DNA from: Rotaria sordida
Taxonomy: Eukaryota; Rotifera; Eurotatoria; Philodinida; Philodinidae
Direction: 5' to 3'
Length of the DNA stretch: 64,000 nt
Assembly: GCA_905250125.1 (NCBI GenBank)
Contig: CAJNOL010000360.1
Span: forward strand, 81,123 to 145,122
Part shown: positions 25,101 through 37,134 of the stretch, in pieces
How positions within the stretch are numbered: position 1 is the stretch's first letter
Layout: every line of letters begins with the position of its first letter
The notes under the pieces: generated by a model
Told to the model about the DNA's origin: nothing
What the model saw: only the letters and a program-made list of their open reading frames with translations
The model's database searches: none
Translations under genes and position numbers: made by a program

Positions 25101-25675
25101 CCTCTCTTTTTCTTTTGCACTATCTTTATTGAATGTGTCACCCTTCATAAACTTATTGCACAATCTTATTTTAAAGATATAAAGAGAAGAAAATCAATTA
25201 TAAAAATGATTTCAGTTAGATATATGAAAATTTTATTGAAATTCATTTGTGATGATTCTTTTCTCTTTATTGTCTTAAACAAATAACTTATTGTAAAAAA
25301 ATTCATTTTTAAGAATATTTCTATAATATATATGTATATGAAATAAAAATTTTCTTTATAGAGGCCGAGAATCAGTGAATAACAATCTTTTATCATCAGG
25401 TGATATTTCTCAACATACTTATGATTCGTAAGTAATAATTATTGATTAAGTTATTTTATTTTATACTTTTTTTTCATTTATTAGTTTATGGAAATCTCAA
25501 GCTGGTAAAGGTAAGTTTGAATTGTGTTTTTTTTTACAAAAAAAGAAAAATACGAAAGTGATATTTTTTTCTGCTTTATATAGGTGCTGAGTTACGACGA
25601 CCACTAACAGCTGATTCGGCTAAAACTTCGATACTGGATTCTGATGATAATCAAGATGAAGGAGAGTCGAATTAA
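16165..25675 (+). CDS. DZIP1: DZIP1-like (Iguana) C2H2 zinc-finger coiled-coil protein, 824 aa, 19 exons
   Basis: DZIP1/DZIP1L proteins act at the basal body and ciliary transition zone and affect Hedgehog signalling. Exons: 16165-16318, 16383-16480, 16540-16611, 16671-16736, 16797-16934, 17014-17199, 18233-18286, 18344-18409, 18463-18561, 18631-18711, 18765-18866, 23503-23805, 23858-23935, 23984-24504, 24566-24743, 24808-24902, 25362-25427, 25485-25510, 25584-25675; sum 2475 nt, phases agree. The N-terminus has the family block IDWRRIAAVDVDRIARDMD...LENITLCNID. A single C2H2 finger follows (CPVCTHAFLSIAYLQAHIKRRH), then long coiled coils, a Pro-rich stretch, and Asp/Glu- and Thr/Ser-rich regions; RLIEQKLHEAS...IAQGFRPSRESL is a conserved tail block. 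Human DZIP1 has about 867 aa, so this is near full length. Intron 6 is 1 kb and intron 11 is 4.6 kb, both with repeats. The donor after 16611 is a weak GTTCGT. Confidence 0.92.
17575..17795. repeat. Dispersed palindromic repeat, family A copy 1
   Basis: A short inverted pair (CACTGTTTGGAATGCC near 17582 and GGCACTCCAAACAGGG near 17667) is followed by TTTTATCTCGATCGAACGTAT. The same order of words occurs at 57245-57510 in the FRY gene, so the two copies share an origin. It lies in DZIP1 intron 6. Confidence 0.7.
19106..19830. mobile_element. Nested 725-bp non-autonomous element flanked by TTAA
   Basis: The termini are inverted (GGCCTTCCCCCCTCAAAAA at the left, TTTTTGAGGGGGAGAAGGCC at the right) and are flanked directly by TTAA on both sides (19102-19105, 19831-19834), the target signature of piggyBac-type elements. 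An inner palindrome pairs about 19330-19445 (CAGTGCAGTACAGAGTCC) with 19565-19665 (GGACTCTGTACTGCACTG). There is no coding capacity. It interrupts the left subterminal repeats of the MULE, so it inserted later. Confidence 0.8.
20255..21943 (+). pseudogene. Broken MULE transposase (FLYWCH + MULE + SWIM domains)
   Basis: Four or more frames are needed to follow one protein. It starts with an acidic/basic leader, then a FLYWCH-type zinc-binding block (HYRCNQVKFRGKQCDAAIYL ... EHDHTY) split by a frameshift near 20575. Another break lies near 20960, followed by the MULE catalytic region (ATYKLNWHDFPVLIVGTT, EVLIVDGSGAIRNVFAQIF, MMCWAHMRRNM). Further breaks after 21400 precede a SWIM zinc finger (CNCLSFFKEFICKHVIGMAI) and an AT-hook-like KRGRPRKATKA end. 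Family patterns expect Asp in D-A-T-Y-K; here the residue is Gly. Several disablements mean it is not functional as it stands. Confidence 0.85.
22195..22860. repeat. Foldback element
   Basis: Ends pair CAGTAGTTGCAAAAAAGTTC (22205) with GAACCTTTTTGCAACTACTA (22829-22848). Inner pairing is weaker. It lies directly downstream of the MULE in DZIP1 intron 11. Confidence 0.65.
22905..23445. repeat. Foldback element, family B copy 1
   Basis: The left end (AACAAATCAGAGAAAAGATT near 22919, then CAATTTCCTATC) pairs with the right end (GATAGGAAATTATTTCAACT then CTTTTCTTCGATTTGTTGTAG). A closely related palindrome occurs at 55195-55745 in FRY, sharing these ends and the interior. It lies in DZIP1 intron 11. 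Confidence 0.75.
25034..25083 (+). other. Possible alternative last exon of DZIP1
   Basis: After a TTTTCTAG acceptor, sequence in phase with the donor at 24902 reads SPSSVRTQARMQLKKK and stops near 25083. Using it would drop the final three exons. The default chain jumps from 24902 to 25362 with correct phase, so this would be an alternative or vestigial end. Confidence 0.35.
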
Positions 25676-26708
25676 TTTTTTTTTTTTTTAGTTTAATAAC
25701 AGGTGATTGAAAAGTATTTTGAACAGATATTCGTTCATTTTTCAGACTCTTAAAGAAGCCTACAGAAACGTAAAACATTCAGTTAAAATCAAAGTTTGAT
25801 GTTCCTTTCGAATATAGGTTCAAAATTTTTGTAGAACTACTGGCTTATAATTTATGAGTCGACTTTTTAGAGTCTTGCAAATTAATTTTGGATGAACTTC
25901 AGTACGTCAAAAATTACCACTCTGACAATGTTGATGTGTATTAGCCATAGAGTCCAAATCAGTTCGAATTATGAGATAAAATTTTATTAGTAAAATATAT
26001 TCAGAAACTATTTTCTTCTCGATTAATTTGAATTCTTTCTAATAAATAATTCAACAAACGTGTGATATGAGTATCCCAAGTAGAAATAAAAATTATTTTG
26101 AAATAAAGAGAATGAAAGAGCAAATATTTCTCTATAAAAATAGTATGCTAATGATCAAAGAATCGGTAATATAATGTAGGTAGTAAAGGAGATTATTGTT
26201 GCTAAAAACATCAATTTTCTTTATCTAAACTTAATTTTTTTGCATCACTAAAAGATCAACTCATAACTCCTAAACCAAACATTCTACACAAAATTTTGAA
26301 CCTATATTTCGAAACAATACAAATTTTTTTTTCTAACCCAATACTTCCGAATTTCTACAAGTTCCTTTAAAGAGATTGAAACATGAATGAACATTTTTGT
26401 CAATTCACTTTTTGATCACTCGTTTAAGTGTTCTGTGTTTTCTATGTATTTCTCTACTTTTCTTTTTTATGTATATCTATATTTGTGTGTTTTTATCTAT
26501 GGGTATATTTGTTAACACAGAGTTAAATATGTGTGTTTAGATTCGGTAGATTTTTATAGAAGAATTGTTTTTTGTTTTCAATAATATCGATAAATAATTA
26601 TTTGTTTGAAAATAAATATTGTTTTTCTTTTCTTTGAATTTATAATAAGAAAAGAAAATTTTCAACGTATATTTATTGAAAATATTTTTTGTTTAATTGA
26701 TTAGATAA
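25676..26708. repeat. Intergenic spacer holding a palindrome (about 25700-26425)
   Basis: Inverted arms: TTGAACAGATATTCGTTCAT and GACTCTTAAAGAAGCC near 25717-25760 pair with GAATGAACATTTTTGTCAA and GTTCCTTTAAAGAGATT near 26360-26405. ATAGGTTCAAAATTTTTGTAG pairs with AAAATTTTGAACCTATATTTCG. The remaining 280 bp are AT-rich and must hold the promoter of the WD40 gene. The segment just before its ATG ends in GATTAG, an acceptor-like motif. Confidence 0.7.
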
Positions 26709-29700
26709 ATGGCATTAGAATATTATTTGGAAATCAAAACTCCTAATTCAAAAGTAACTGTGATTGGAAGTAATCCAGTAAGACGTGAATTAGTACTCGG
26801 TTTTGAAGATGGATCTGTACAAACATTTGATCATGAATCAGGTCAAATTTTTTTTTCTTTTTTTTTTTTTTTTGTTAAAAACTATATTTATTTTTTAGGT
26901 GAACTTATTCAACATTGTTATAAGCATAGAGGATGGGTTACTGCGATATGTGCACTTCCTGAAGCTCGAGCTTTTTTTTCAAGTGGCAATGATTCAACAG
27001 TTGTTACATATAATGGTTAATTTTACAGTCAAAATTTGTTTTCTTATTTAGAAATTTTGATTAATTATTATTTGTTTTCTTTCTTTCTAGCAATTGGTGC
27101 TGTTGTTGATAAACTAAATATCGGTTCTGTAGCTTATTCAATTTGTTTTCATTCTCGTTTAAAACAAGTTATTTTTGGTATACCCGAAGGTAAATTTCTA
27201 TTAAGATAATTATTTATTGAATAAAGATTTTTTTTAAAAAAACAAGGTATTCAATTTCATACATATGAATTAAATAATGTAAGTGGTCAAATTATTCATA
27301 GTGTACCATTGTATATAATATGTGAACATGAAGATATAACAACAGGTGTATTAATGCTTGATAAATTATATTCAGTTGGTTTTGATGGAAAATTAATTAT
27401 ATATGATTGTCCATTTGGTAGTTCACCATCAGTTGCAAAAAAATTAGATCATGCACATGATGCTGGAATAACATGTTTAATAGCACAAAAAAATGCTTTA
27501 GATAATAATGAATGGTTAATGACAGGTTCATTTGATAAAACAGCAAAAGTATGGAGTCTTGATGGAAAACTTATTTTTAAATTTATTGATTTTACACAAC
27601 CAGTAACAGGGTTAACTTATGTTCATGCAACGAAAACTGTTTGGATTGGTAAGAAGTATATACTTTCTGTTCTCTTTTTGGAATATTTATATGTAGATTA
27701 AAAATCTTACGGGAGAATCTTCCCATGTAATTAATCGCTTTTGAATGTAGACTCGCTGCATAAGAGAGATCTCGTTGAGGTATTAAATATTCGACTCAGT
27801 AGCAATCTCTTCATTAACTCTCAAATACGAGCAATATAATTCTCTTCAGTATAGAGTTCATGTTCTCTGTGTCTAGCACTTTAGCAAATTGTATCGGTCT
27901 CTTTGCATGAGAAGTCTACTAGTTCAACTATTGCTTATGGTTCCAATCAAAAAGAAAAAAAAGTCAATTTCTATTGATTTATGTTCTAATTCGCTAATTG
28001 AAATGGCAATTAACTTTGGAAAACTTGATTGAAAACCAAATATTGAAGTTTTATAATTCAAAGGATGCAAAATCGATCCAACCAAGATTATGAATTACTA
28101 ACTACAGTACAAATCAAGGAATTGACATAGAATTCGATTGAAAATAGAAGTTAGTTTATTCTTTTTTTTTTCTAATATGTGCATCTTTCTCCAAGAAGAA
28201 AAGCATTTCTTTTTATAATACTCAAGTCCTCATTTGTATTGTAGATCGGCTTTGAAGATTCCAAATTTCTCTAAGTTGACAGATTTAACATATAGACACA
28301 CGAAAATCTAAGTGAAATTATATATAGAATATAGATACACTTTATTTATGAAAATGAAGGAATTGTCTTTTTTTCTCGATATGAATCGAATTGAAATTTT
28401 CTTATTCATTTCGGCTTCTGCTCTTTACAGAGTTATAGTCGTGTTACTGAAATTTTAGCCTGTAGCATGTACTTACAAAAGAATCAAAAGATGATATTTG
28501 AGCGTGAAATTATTAACTCAAAAGAATATTCTCTTCATGCGATATTGACTTTCATTTCAAATTCAAATATATTGTCTTCCGATTCTTTTGTATTAGTCGT
28601 GTTCCAGACTAAAATTACAGTAAAATAGCTATAACTCTGTAAGGAAGACCTATGAGTACTTATCCTATTGGAATTTTGAATATCTCATTAGTATCTATCT
28701 TATGCAGTAAGTTCGAACTCAAAAGTAATTAATCATATCGAAACATTTCCTTGTTAATATTAATAATTATCTCGAAATTTGTTTGTATATATTAGCTGCT
28801 GGTAATAGTTTTGCTCATGTATATGATCCAAAAAATGGTGAAAATGTATCAAGTTTTATTGGTAAAGTATTTATAGTTTTAAGAATAAAATTTAATTTAT
28901 TTGTCTTTTTTTTTCCCAAAAGATACGTTTCTCAATGTTGAAGATAGTGAACTTCGTTATAGTTATTTTCTTATTCTTCTTCGATATATACCAGAATTAA
29001 ATATTCTTATAGCTTCAACGAATATTAAACAATGTCTTGGATGGCGTTATAATAATACGTAAGTATAATCATATTTTCTTTTTAATTGTTTGATTAGATA
29101 GGCTTTTTATCTTAGTGGTTGTATATCATGTTTGAAAGTAAAATCACCATTAGAAAGTGTTTGTTACACGAAAAAATCACCAATATTGGTAAGAAAAAAG
29201 ATATATATCTATATGATTTGCATGTTAATTATAATATTTTTATGCTTATTATAATTATCTAATTAGATGTTTACAGGAGATTCAGAAGGTGAGCTTAGAT
29301 ATCTAAAAACAAATATTTTATGTGTTTGTTATTTTTTTTTTGTTAACCACTAAATAAATAACATAACATAAATCATAAAATTGACTTATTTGTTTCTTTT
29401 TTTCCTTTTCTTTTATTTTTTTCTTTTATTGAAATAGGTAATGTATACAAATGGGAACAAATGCAATCGAATCAAATAATGTATTCAAGTGAACGTTTAC
29501 TAAAATTTGAGGGTAAAAAAAATTTAAGTGATGTCATGGTACAAGCTATATCATTGGGAGATACAAAAACTACTGCTAATACTAATCAGAAAAAAAATAA
29601 TAATAATAAAGAATCAACTGCAAATCAAAAACGAATATCATCGGCTAATCGTATTAAAACAGTTGAAGAACGTTTACCAGCATATTATGTACGTTCACGT

Positions 29701-32244
29701 TCTGCAGCTAAATTACGTGAAAAAGAACGTGGTATTGGTGGTTATGTATCACAATATGCTCATTTACAGAAAAAAACTGATACAAATACATTAAGCAACA
29801 TAACAAAAACAGCAACAGGAAAATCAATTCTTCGAATATTATTTGTTGAAAAATTTGATTTAATTATAGCAGCTAGTGAAGATAAAAATATTTATGTTTG
29901 GGGATTTGATTTAGAAGCATTAAAAGCATTAACTACATTACGTGATCAATCAAATGAGCTTAATCAACTTCAAGAAGGTATTTATATCTTTGATATTTCC
30001 TAGACTGAAAAAATAGAGTCTAGAAACGAAAATTCATCTGTATCTATCTATCTGTAGTTTAGTCATCATATGATAATTATGGTACGAATGAATACGTAGG
30101 ATGACAAAAAAAAGGCACTCATGCATTATGATTCAAATTAATCGAGGAATAATATTCCAAGACGAAAAATATGAAATTCGTATGCACTTTGAAACGATCC
30201 TATATACTCGGTATTTCACGACCGTATTTTAGTTTATTACATAGTTCAGTATTACGTCAATATATGACGATTTACGATCATTTACAAATGTGTTTGTTCG
30301 ATCTGGAACGTTTTTAGAAATGAAGATTATTGTTATTAAGCTATTGAACGGTTTGATCGATTGTTCAATGGTGTGTATATGAAGATATAATGTAATAATT
30401 ATTAAGAGTTAGAGAGTGAGTCTGAACATAAGATTATAATAAACTAATATCATATTATTTGAATAATGTGATATTAACTTTTTTTTTGCAATAGAAACAA
30501 CGCTAATATTATTAATTGTAAATGACTGTATTGATTTTTATGTTATCTTTATAAATCAATATATATATAAAACATTAGTTTTATTCCAAATATGAAGAAG
30601 ACACAATAATATGAAAAATGAAAAAAATAGATCGTTCTTAATTTCAAGTTTTGTTATTTGAAATATTGAAATTTCAAGCATAAAATCTCTAAAATCACAA
30701 TCTTACTATTTGTAATCGCATATCATCGATAGAATTTCAGAATTCGACATATATCAATGTATGTTAAAGAGAATTTTTCATTCATTATATTTAATTATGA
30801 TTTGAAATTGAAATTAAAGTTTTAAGAACAATACGAAAGAACAAAAGTGAATATAGTTACAACAGTACCACGATCGAAAAATTTGACAAAAATTTCTATA
30901 GAAAAACTAACATTGTCCATATAAACTAAACTTAAATAGACAAATGTAGCATATTCAAAATCGGTTTTTCTTTATAAACATACAAATCAAGTTTTATATT
31001 ATGAAACGAATCATTGTTATATTGTCAAATCACCTCTTGTATTTATCTAATGCATTATTTAATGTACATCTGTCTGTCAGTCTAGAACCAAGTGAATTGA
31101 ATCTCGATGAACGTTATTTTTTTCATTCAGAAAAAAATATTAAATTATGTTTTCTTTTAACTTGGTTTTTTTTTTATATAGAAGGTGCTGAAGTTGCAAA
31201 TCGTGTTGTTGGTTTTACATTACGTAAAATATTTAGTGAACACGAAAGTCTTGTTACTTCATTAGCACTTGTTGATGACGTTGAATCATTTGGTGGTGTT
31301 TATTTACTTAGTTCTGGATGGGATCGACATATATATATTTGGGATTTAACTCATTTTACTCTTTTTTCAAGCTATACTAATCCAAAAGCAGAACATATTG
31401 AAGATGGAATAACGGCAGCATCTGGAAATATTCATGATATGGATTATAGTCCAACATTGAAATATTTTGCTTATGCTTCAAGTGATATGTGTGTTTATGT
31501 TCGAAAATTTTCACCAAGAGGTTCTGAAATGGATCTTATGTATAAACTTCAAGCAAAAATTGATTCAGAAATTACTTGTGTTAAATGGAATTATATAACA
31601 AATCAATGGGTTACTGGAATGGAAAATGGAGAAATTCGAATATGGGTGATTAACATATCATTTTCCTTTTTTTTTTTTACTAAATAATAATATTAAAATT
31701 ATTTTTGTTTAGGAAACAAACGGTGAATTTAAACAAGCAATTAATGTTCGAGGAAGTATACATACAATTGCTATTGATGATGTTCAAAAAGCACTTTTAA
31801 TTGGTACTCAAGATACATTAAAAGTATTTGATATGGAAGAATATACATGTGTACAAACTAATGAAGGACATACAGATGTTATTCGGTATAGAAGTTTAAG
31901 CATAGAAATAAATTTTATTGTTTAGATTTGTTTCTTTTCAAAGAAATATTTTGTTTATTCCGGAAAGAAATCAATATATCACTGTTTCACTTGATCGTAC
32001 CATGCGTATATGGAATGCTTGGTCACCTGAACCATTTCGAAAAAAAGTCGCTGATATTGATCCGAAAATAAAATTTTCAGAAGATCTTTGGGAACAAATT
32101 CGTAATTGTGTAAAAAATTCAATTGAAGTTGAAGATGCAAATAGTATTGTTGATAAATATTTTCAAAAACAATATGAACAAAAACGTTTATCATTGACCG
32201 ATGATCCTCAACAATCACGACAAGTTTCTTTTCTTAATCCATGA
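26709..32244 (+). CDS. WD40-repeat protein, 847 aa, 12 exons; candidate ciliary protein
   Basis: Exons: 26709-26841, 26899-27015, 27091-27189, 27247-27648, 28796-28861, 28923-29058, 29116-29188, 29267-29288, 29438-29977, 31182-31645, 31713-31885, 31926-32244; sum 2544 nt with matching phases. WD-type repeats run almost end to end; clear ones include GSFDKTAKVWSLDG, ASEDKNIYVWGFDLEAL, SSGWDRHIYIWDLTH, TGMENGEIRIWE and VSLDRTMRIWNAW. A basic, low-complexity insert (Asn/Lys run near 29590) separates two blade sets, suggesting two propellers. The C-terminal 70 residues are helical and charged. The layout resembles large WD40 proteins of motile cilia (WDR49/WDR64-like), but I cannot name the ortholog. 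Introns of 1.1 and 1.2 kb follow exons 4 and 9. The next gene begins 128 bp after the stop codon. Confidence 0.85.
28410..28660. repeat. Palindrome in WD40-gene intron 4
   Basis: Arms pair ACAGAGTTATAGTCGTG and ACAAAAGAATCAAAAGATG (28430-28495) with CCGATTCTTTTGTATTAG and AGCTATAACTCTGTAAGG (28575-28652). Centre near 28540. Confidence 0.65.
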
Positions 32245-32372
32245 ACAATTTTTTTCTTTTTCTTATCTTTTGATTTCAATAAATCTCAGGAGGACGTCCG
32301 TTTTGTCTTTTCACTAGTATTTCTATTGTGCATTGCACTTTAAAAAAAGAAAATCATTTTTATAGATAAAAC

Positions 32373-33916
32373 ATGTCTCAAGCACATTATGAAGCTAATC
32401 GTTTGTCATCTGAACGTCCATATACAATGAGCAGTTCAAGAAAATGTTTATTACCTTTCCGAATGAGACGACCACAAACAGCACCTGATATTAAAATTTC
32501 ACATCGATTTTCTCATCCAAATGAAAATATTGTTCGACAAATTACTCATGAACATGTTCTTGGTAAGCAGAAAAAATATGAATATTTTATTTTTATATAA
32601 CTAACTTGATTGAATAATATAAATTAAAAAAAAAACAAAACATTCAATAATTTTAGTAAAAGAAATAAATTATTTTAAGGTAAGATTGTTGTCTAGAAAT
32701 ATGTTTTCTTTTAAAGAATAAATGACACTTTTGCTAATTAAATATGATTTTGCACTTTATGATCACATTATTCGATGTTTAAATCAATTAATCATGATAT
32801 CATATGTATATATAAACATTTTTTCTTGCTCTATTATTCTACAGCGATTGGTGATCGTTTATTAACACAAATACAACGTAATAACGAAAATCGAATTCAA
32901 CAAACTTATCAACAATTAATTGAAGCTGAACGAATACGAATGGAAAATGAACATCGAAAAAAATCCGATGAAATAACACAAAAATGGCAAGCAAAATTAG
33001 AAGAAGAAAAAGTTAAATTACAAAAAGAACTTGATGAAGGTTTCATTAATATGGAACGTACACGTCGAGAAAGAAATCAAGTAGAAGAACAAGTATTAAT
33101 ACGACGAATGAAAGATGAATGTGATCAAGCATTAGCAAGACAATGGAAACATGCTAATGAACAACTTTCTCTAGTAATAAAAGAAATAGATTATTTTCTA
33201 ATAAATTTCTATCATTCATTTAGGCAGTTAAACAAGGAGAAGATCGATTACGTGTATTGCTCGAATTGAAATATTTAGAAGAAAAAGAACAATTTGCTCA
33301 AGAATTAATTGCCAAAAAAGATGTAAGAAAATTTTATGTTTATTGTAGAATTAGAATAATAATAATTTTTCAATAGGCTGAATATGCTGAACAAGAATTG
33401 AAAGCTGTAGAAAAAGTAAAAGTTGAATTAACAAAAGAACATAATCAAGATATTAAAATAATCAAGGAACGACATTCACAAGAAATAGCTGAATTGAAAA
33501 ATAAGTAAGAATATTTATTCTATAATTGAATCAATTTTAATTTATGTTTTTAGATTAAAATTAACTGAAGAACGTTTTCGTCGAGAATTTTCATTACGTT
33601 CTCGACTTGAAAGTGATTTTCGAGTTTGTATTCATATAACATGATTTCTCATCTATTTATATATATATATATATATACGTGTTTTTTTTTATAGTTGCTT
33701 CAAACTGATTATAAACGTTTTATGGATAATAGCAATGTATTTCATTCTGATTATATGCTTAAATTGTATCATATTGGAGAACAAATTGGAGATGCTAAAT
33801 TTGAACAAGTACTTGATCGAATATTAGCCGAATCAAATATTCAACATATTCCATCACAATCAGTTAAAACTCAAATTCATAAATCTAAACATTCTTTAAA
33901 ATTACATGATAAATAA
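32373..33916 (+). CDS. Coiled-coil protein of unknown function, 345 aa, 6 exons
   Basis: Exons: 32373-32562, 32845-33173, 33224-33322, 33377-33504, 33554-33623, 33695-33916; sum 1038 nt, phases agree. After a basic N-terminus (FRMRRPQTAPDIKISHRFSHP) comes a block HEHVLAIGDRLLTQIQRNNENRIQQTYQQLIEAERIRMENEH, then about 200 residues of Glu/Lys/Arg/Gln-rich heptad-like coiled coil, then a mixed C-terminus. Overall size and layout recall vertebrate C6orf163, an uncharacterised coiled-coil protein, but this match is tentative. The start codon lies 128 bp after the stop of the WD40 gene, on the same strand, with AATAAA near 32278 and an acceptor-like TTTTTATAG 7 nt before the ATG. The donor after 33623 is a weak GTTTGT. 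Confidence 0.8.
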
Positions 33917-36900
33917 AAACTATTATCATTAAACCGTATTTTTATAATTTTTTTTGTACGTTTTGTGTGTTATGTTAATAATCTCATGATTCTAACATCA
34001 GTTGGTTGTGCTTATTATCTATAATGCCTTCTTCCATATTTTGTAGATATTCATTCAAAAAGTTGTTTTGTTTTTCGTATTTGTTTTATCAATACATCAT
34101 AATCTAATTTATAAATAATTCAAACAGATGAATTATATGATTTCCAATGATCGTTGTTTATATTTCTCTGACGCACATAGTGTTTGTTTTGTTCACTTTG
34201 CTGAAAATCAAAAAGGCAATAATAATATATTCGAATTTCTAGAAAATTTTTGCAAGTCGAATGGTAATTCACAGAGTTTATTAGATGCTATCATAAATAA
34301 TTATTTATGATATAAAGAAAATCAAGTAAAATAACATATGAATTCAGAAAATTCCGTGTCATGGAAGATAATTTTAAAAACACACCTATGATAAATTTTC
34401 GATTCAATTTCTTGTTTTTCCTGTTATAATTAATTCAACATGGATACAGTTTAGATAATTGATTTCTAATATTTTCATGCCATTAAATACTGACTCCATT
34501 TTTGCCAACAAATTAAAGAAATAATAAATACAATCTGAAAGCTAGAATTAATCATAGAAAGACTTACAATGCGGAATAATCTAATTGAAATGTCTGAACA
34601 CAGAAGAAAGAGTATTATAAAGTGTATAACTTAAATAAGCTGGTGATCGATTAGAATCTATCCTTGATGAAGACATAGGAAAAAAAACATATTCTAGATT
34701 GTGAACTTCAAATGATTGCAGTAGTTTAACAGCATGAAACTCAATTTCAATATTAAGACAGAAATGTTAATAATATGAAAATCTATTATAATCATAAGTT
34801 AAAGAACGACATTAATGGATTCTAAGGAGATGAGATTATTAAAATATAATACGAAAACAGAAAAAAAGTTGAACTTTATTAGTTTCTTCTACATAGAATC
34901 AGCGACATTGTTCTTTGAGTAGTGGAAAGTCAAGATGGGTATACGAACGACGTCTAGACCTACTTTCAATGTCATTCAACTCACCTTTTGATAACTGGAG
35001 TTCATATAAAGTACCATGGGAGAGATACTCTAAAGTAACTTTCGCTGGAAAGTCAATTTTGAGAGAGCAATTTTCTAAAGACCACATGACTGTTATTTAT
35101 TGGCACAACGGAAACCAACTACCCCAAAAAATAATGTCTACTTCGTTCAAAACTTTCGAAAACTAAACTTCACATTTTTCAGATGATTATAGGAGCTTCA
35201 CGGCTCTCTGAGGAAAAAGTCCAAAACAAAATAGCTGACAACATTCATATTCAAAAACTACCCATGTTATGTAACATTTAATAAGTTTATCGAATTGCGA
35301 CCTTTGCTTCAAAATGAGCAAATATTGTGAAGATTTCTTTTCTGAAATAGTTCGCTATTTTGTGATGAGATTCTTTCTGGGTGGATAAAATGATTGTTTG
35401 TGGAGAGATAGTGATCAAAAAACAATTTCGCGTTTTGTGCATATTTCAGCGAGGTAAGGCGTGTATAGTCCTCAAGTTTCTGGAGCTCTAATGTCGAAAG
35501 TTCAACTGTCGGGGACTCAATAGTCGTAAGGGTCGTCTCTCAGAGATTCATCTGTTGGAAGCCCATTTGTCGATGAACCGATTCAAATATCCCATCCGTA
35601 TCGTTTGATTAGGATATCAGCTCGAAGACAATGGAACATTGATGATTGCTATTAATTGATGTTTGTTATTGCGTGTGAAGTTAATTGATTTTTGAATGCG
35701 TACTAAAATGGTAGTTGCAGAAACAAAGCTGTCTGCATAGATTACTATGTTCTTATCAGGAAAATTTACGTATGAATGCTATTTGTACAATAAGGCTTTC
35801 TATAGGATTAGAGGAAAGGATGGATATGTCCATGGTTCGACATGTTTCTGTTCGAGACGTCAGCATTTTTGAAACATATTCACAGTTCTATTGGACATGT
35901 CAATACTATGATGATCTTTTAAATCATATAATAAGATTGTTCGAACGCAGGTTGATCAATGGCTAGGATACATCGGTGACTGAGATCTATATGGCAGCAA
36001 GGAAGACTATCTTTAGCTTCTGAACACATCCAAGGAGATATATTTTATTTACCAAACATTTGCGTCCAAGATAGGCAATCATCACAGTTTTCTGTACTTC
36101 AAACGCATTGTATGATTTATTAGTATCAAATAAATCGATCCCTTTGAATATTAGTTCACAGACGACTATGTTTTGTTCGAAAAAGAAAAGAAAATTGACA
36201 CGTTTCTATTGGTGTAACTCTGATTAACAAATAAATTAGCATCCATGCTTGTCTTTAGTTTTTTCAATATTACTTTGCTGAGATGTTTTTATGCTCACTT
36301 TTTCGTCGTATTGCTCATTCGAAACGTCAGTATCAACGCATCCAAAAGACAATACCAGCAGCATGATCATATTTCATCAACATTCACTTATCTTATCTGA
36401 CTATATGTCAAAAAAATCTCAGCCTTGCCAATCAAGGCTGCAATCGCACCTTCACAAGAGGTTAATATCGACGTCCATCACAATCAAAATCCAGAAAGAC
36501 AACTAATGAAATATATTAGTTCCACTAAAGATAGCTGTCAAGTAACCAATGGCGTGCCAAAAAATTTCACACAATTTTCAATGTCATTGACAATTATATT
36601 GAACTTCATAAGTCATCATACATATTTCATATCTACATTTGCAGACACGAACTCTTTTGTCTAAGTATATTTTTTCCACAAATCACGCTATCCAAAGGTA
36701 ATTGCATCCAATTCGAAAGATGTTTTCTCACCAAAACAAAGAACCATTCAACTGCAAAGTAGCGAAATGCTTTACTTTCCAATCAGAGCAATCAATGGGA
36801 AATTTTCGGCAGTTTTCGATAGAGATTTTGGTCTTCCAAGCACCATAAATCCCTTAACGTCGAGACTCTGCCTCCTTAAACCTCACAGCGAGGGGCTTCA

Positions 36901-37134
36901 CCGTTAGACCTCCACTTTCAGTTAGATTTTCTCCCCTTCTTAGTGTATCACTCAGCCTTATCATTATCTTTGTCTTCGACTATCTCTATACCAACATTGA
37001 CACCAGCCTCAGTATACTGTCCTCGAACTTCACTTCTCGATTTTTCACAATACATTCTATCACAAGTTTTTGATACTTTTATTTATCTGCATTTAACTTT
37101 TGAGATTATCTTTACACAAGCAATAATTCGATAT
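33917..37134. other. Gene-poor intergenic region
   Basis: No multi-exon chain or recognisable protein was found. One frame at 34128-34310 (60 aa) starts just after an AAACAG and is not obviously repeat-derived, but it matches nothing I know. Around 35480-35590, short words ending in TGTCG or AGTCG recur every 15-25 bp. The stretch 36840-36935 is richer in GC than its surroundings but does not fold convincingly as a tRNA. Confidence 0.5.

Noticed and set aside
34128..34310. 60-aa frame MNYMISNDRCLYFSDAHS...
   Set aside because: Looks more protein-like than its neighbours but is isolated, with no further exons or recognisable family; not supported as a gene.
36840..36935. Possible tRNA or SINE in a GC-richer patch
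   Set aside because: No cloverleaf, no T-loop GGTTCGA-type box and no A/B promoter boxes could be traced.
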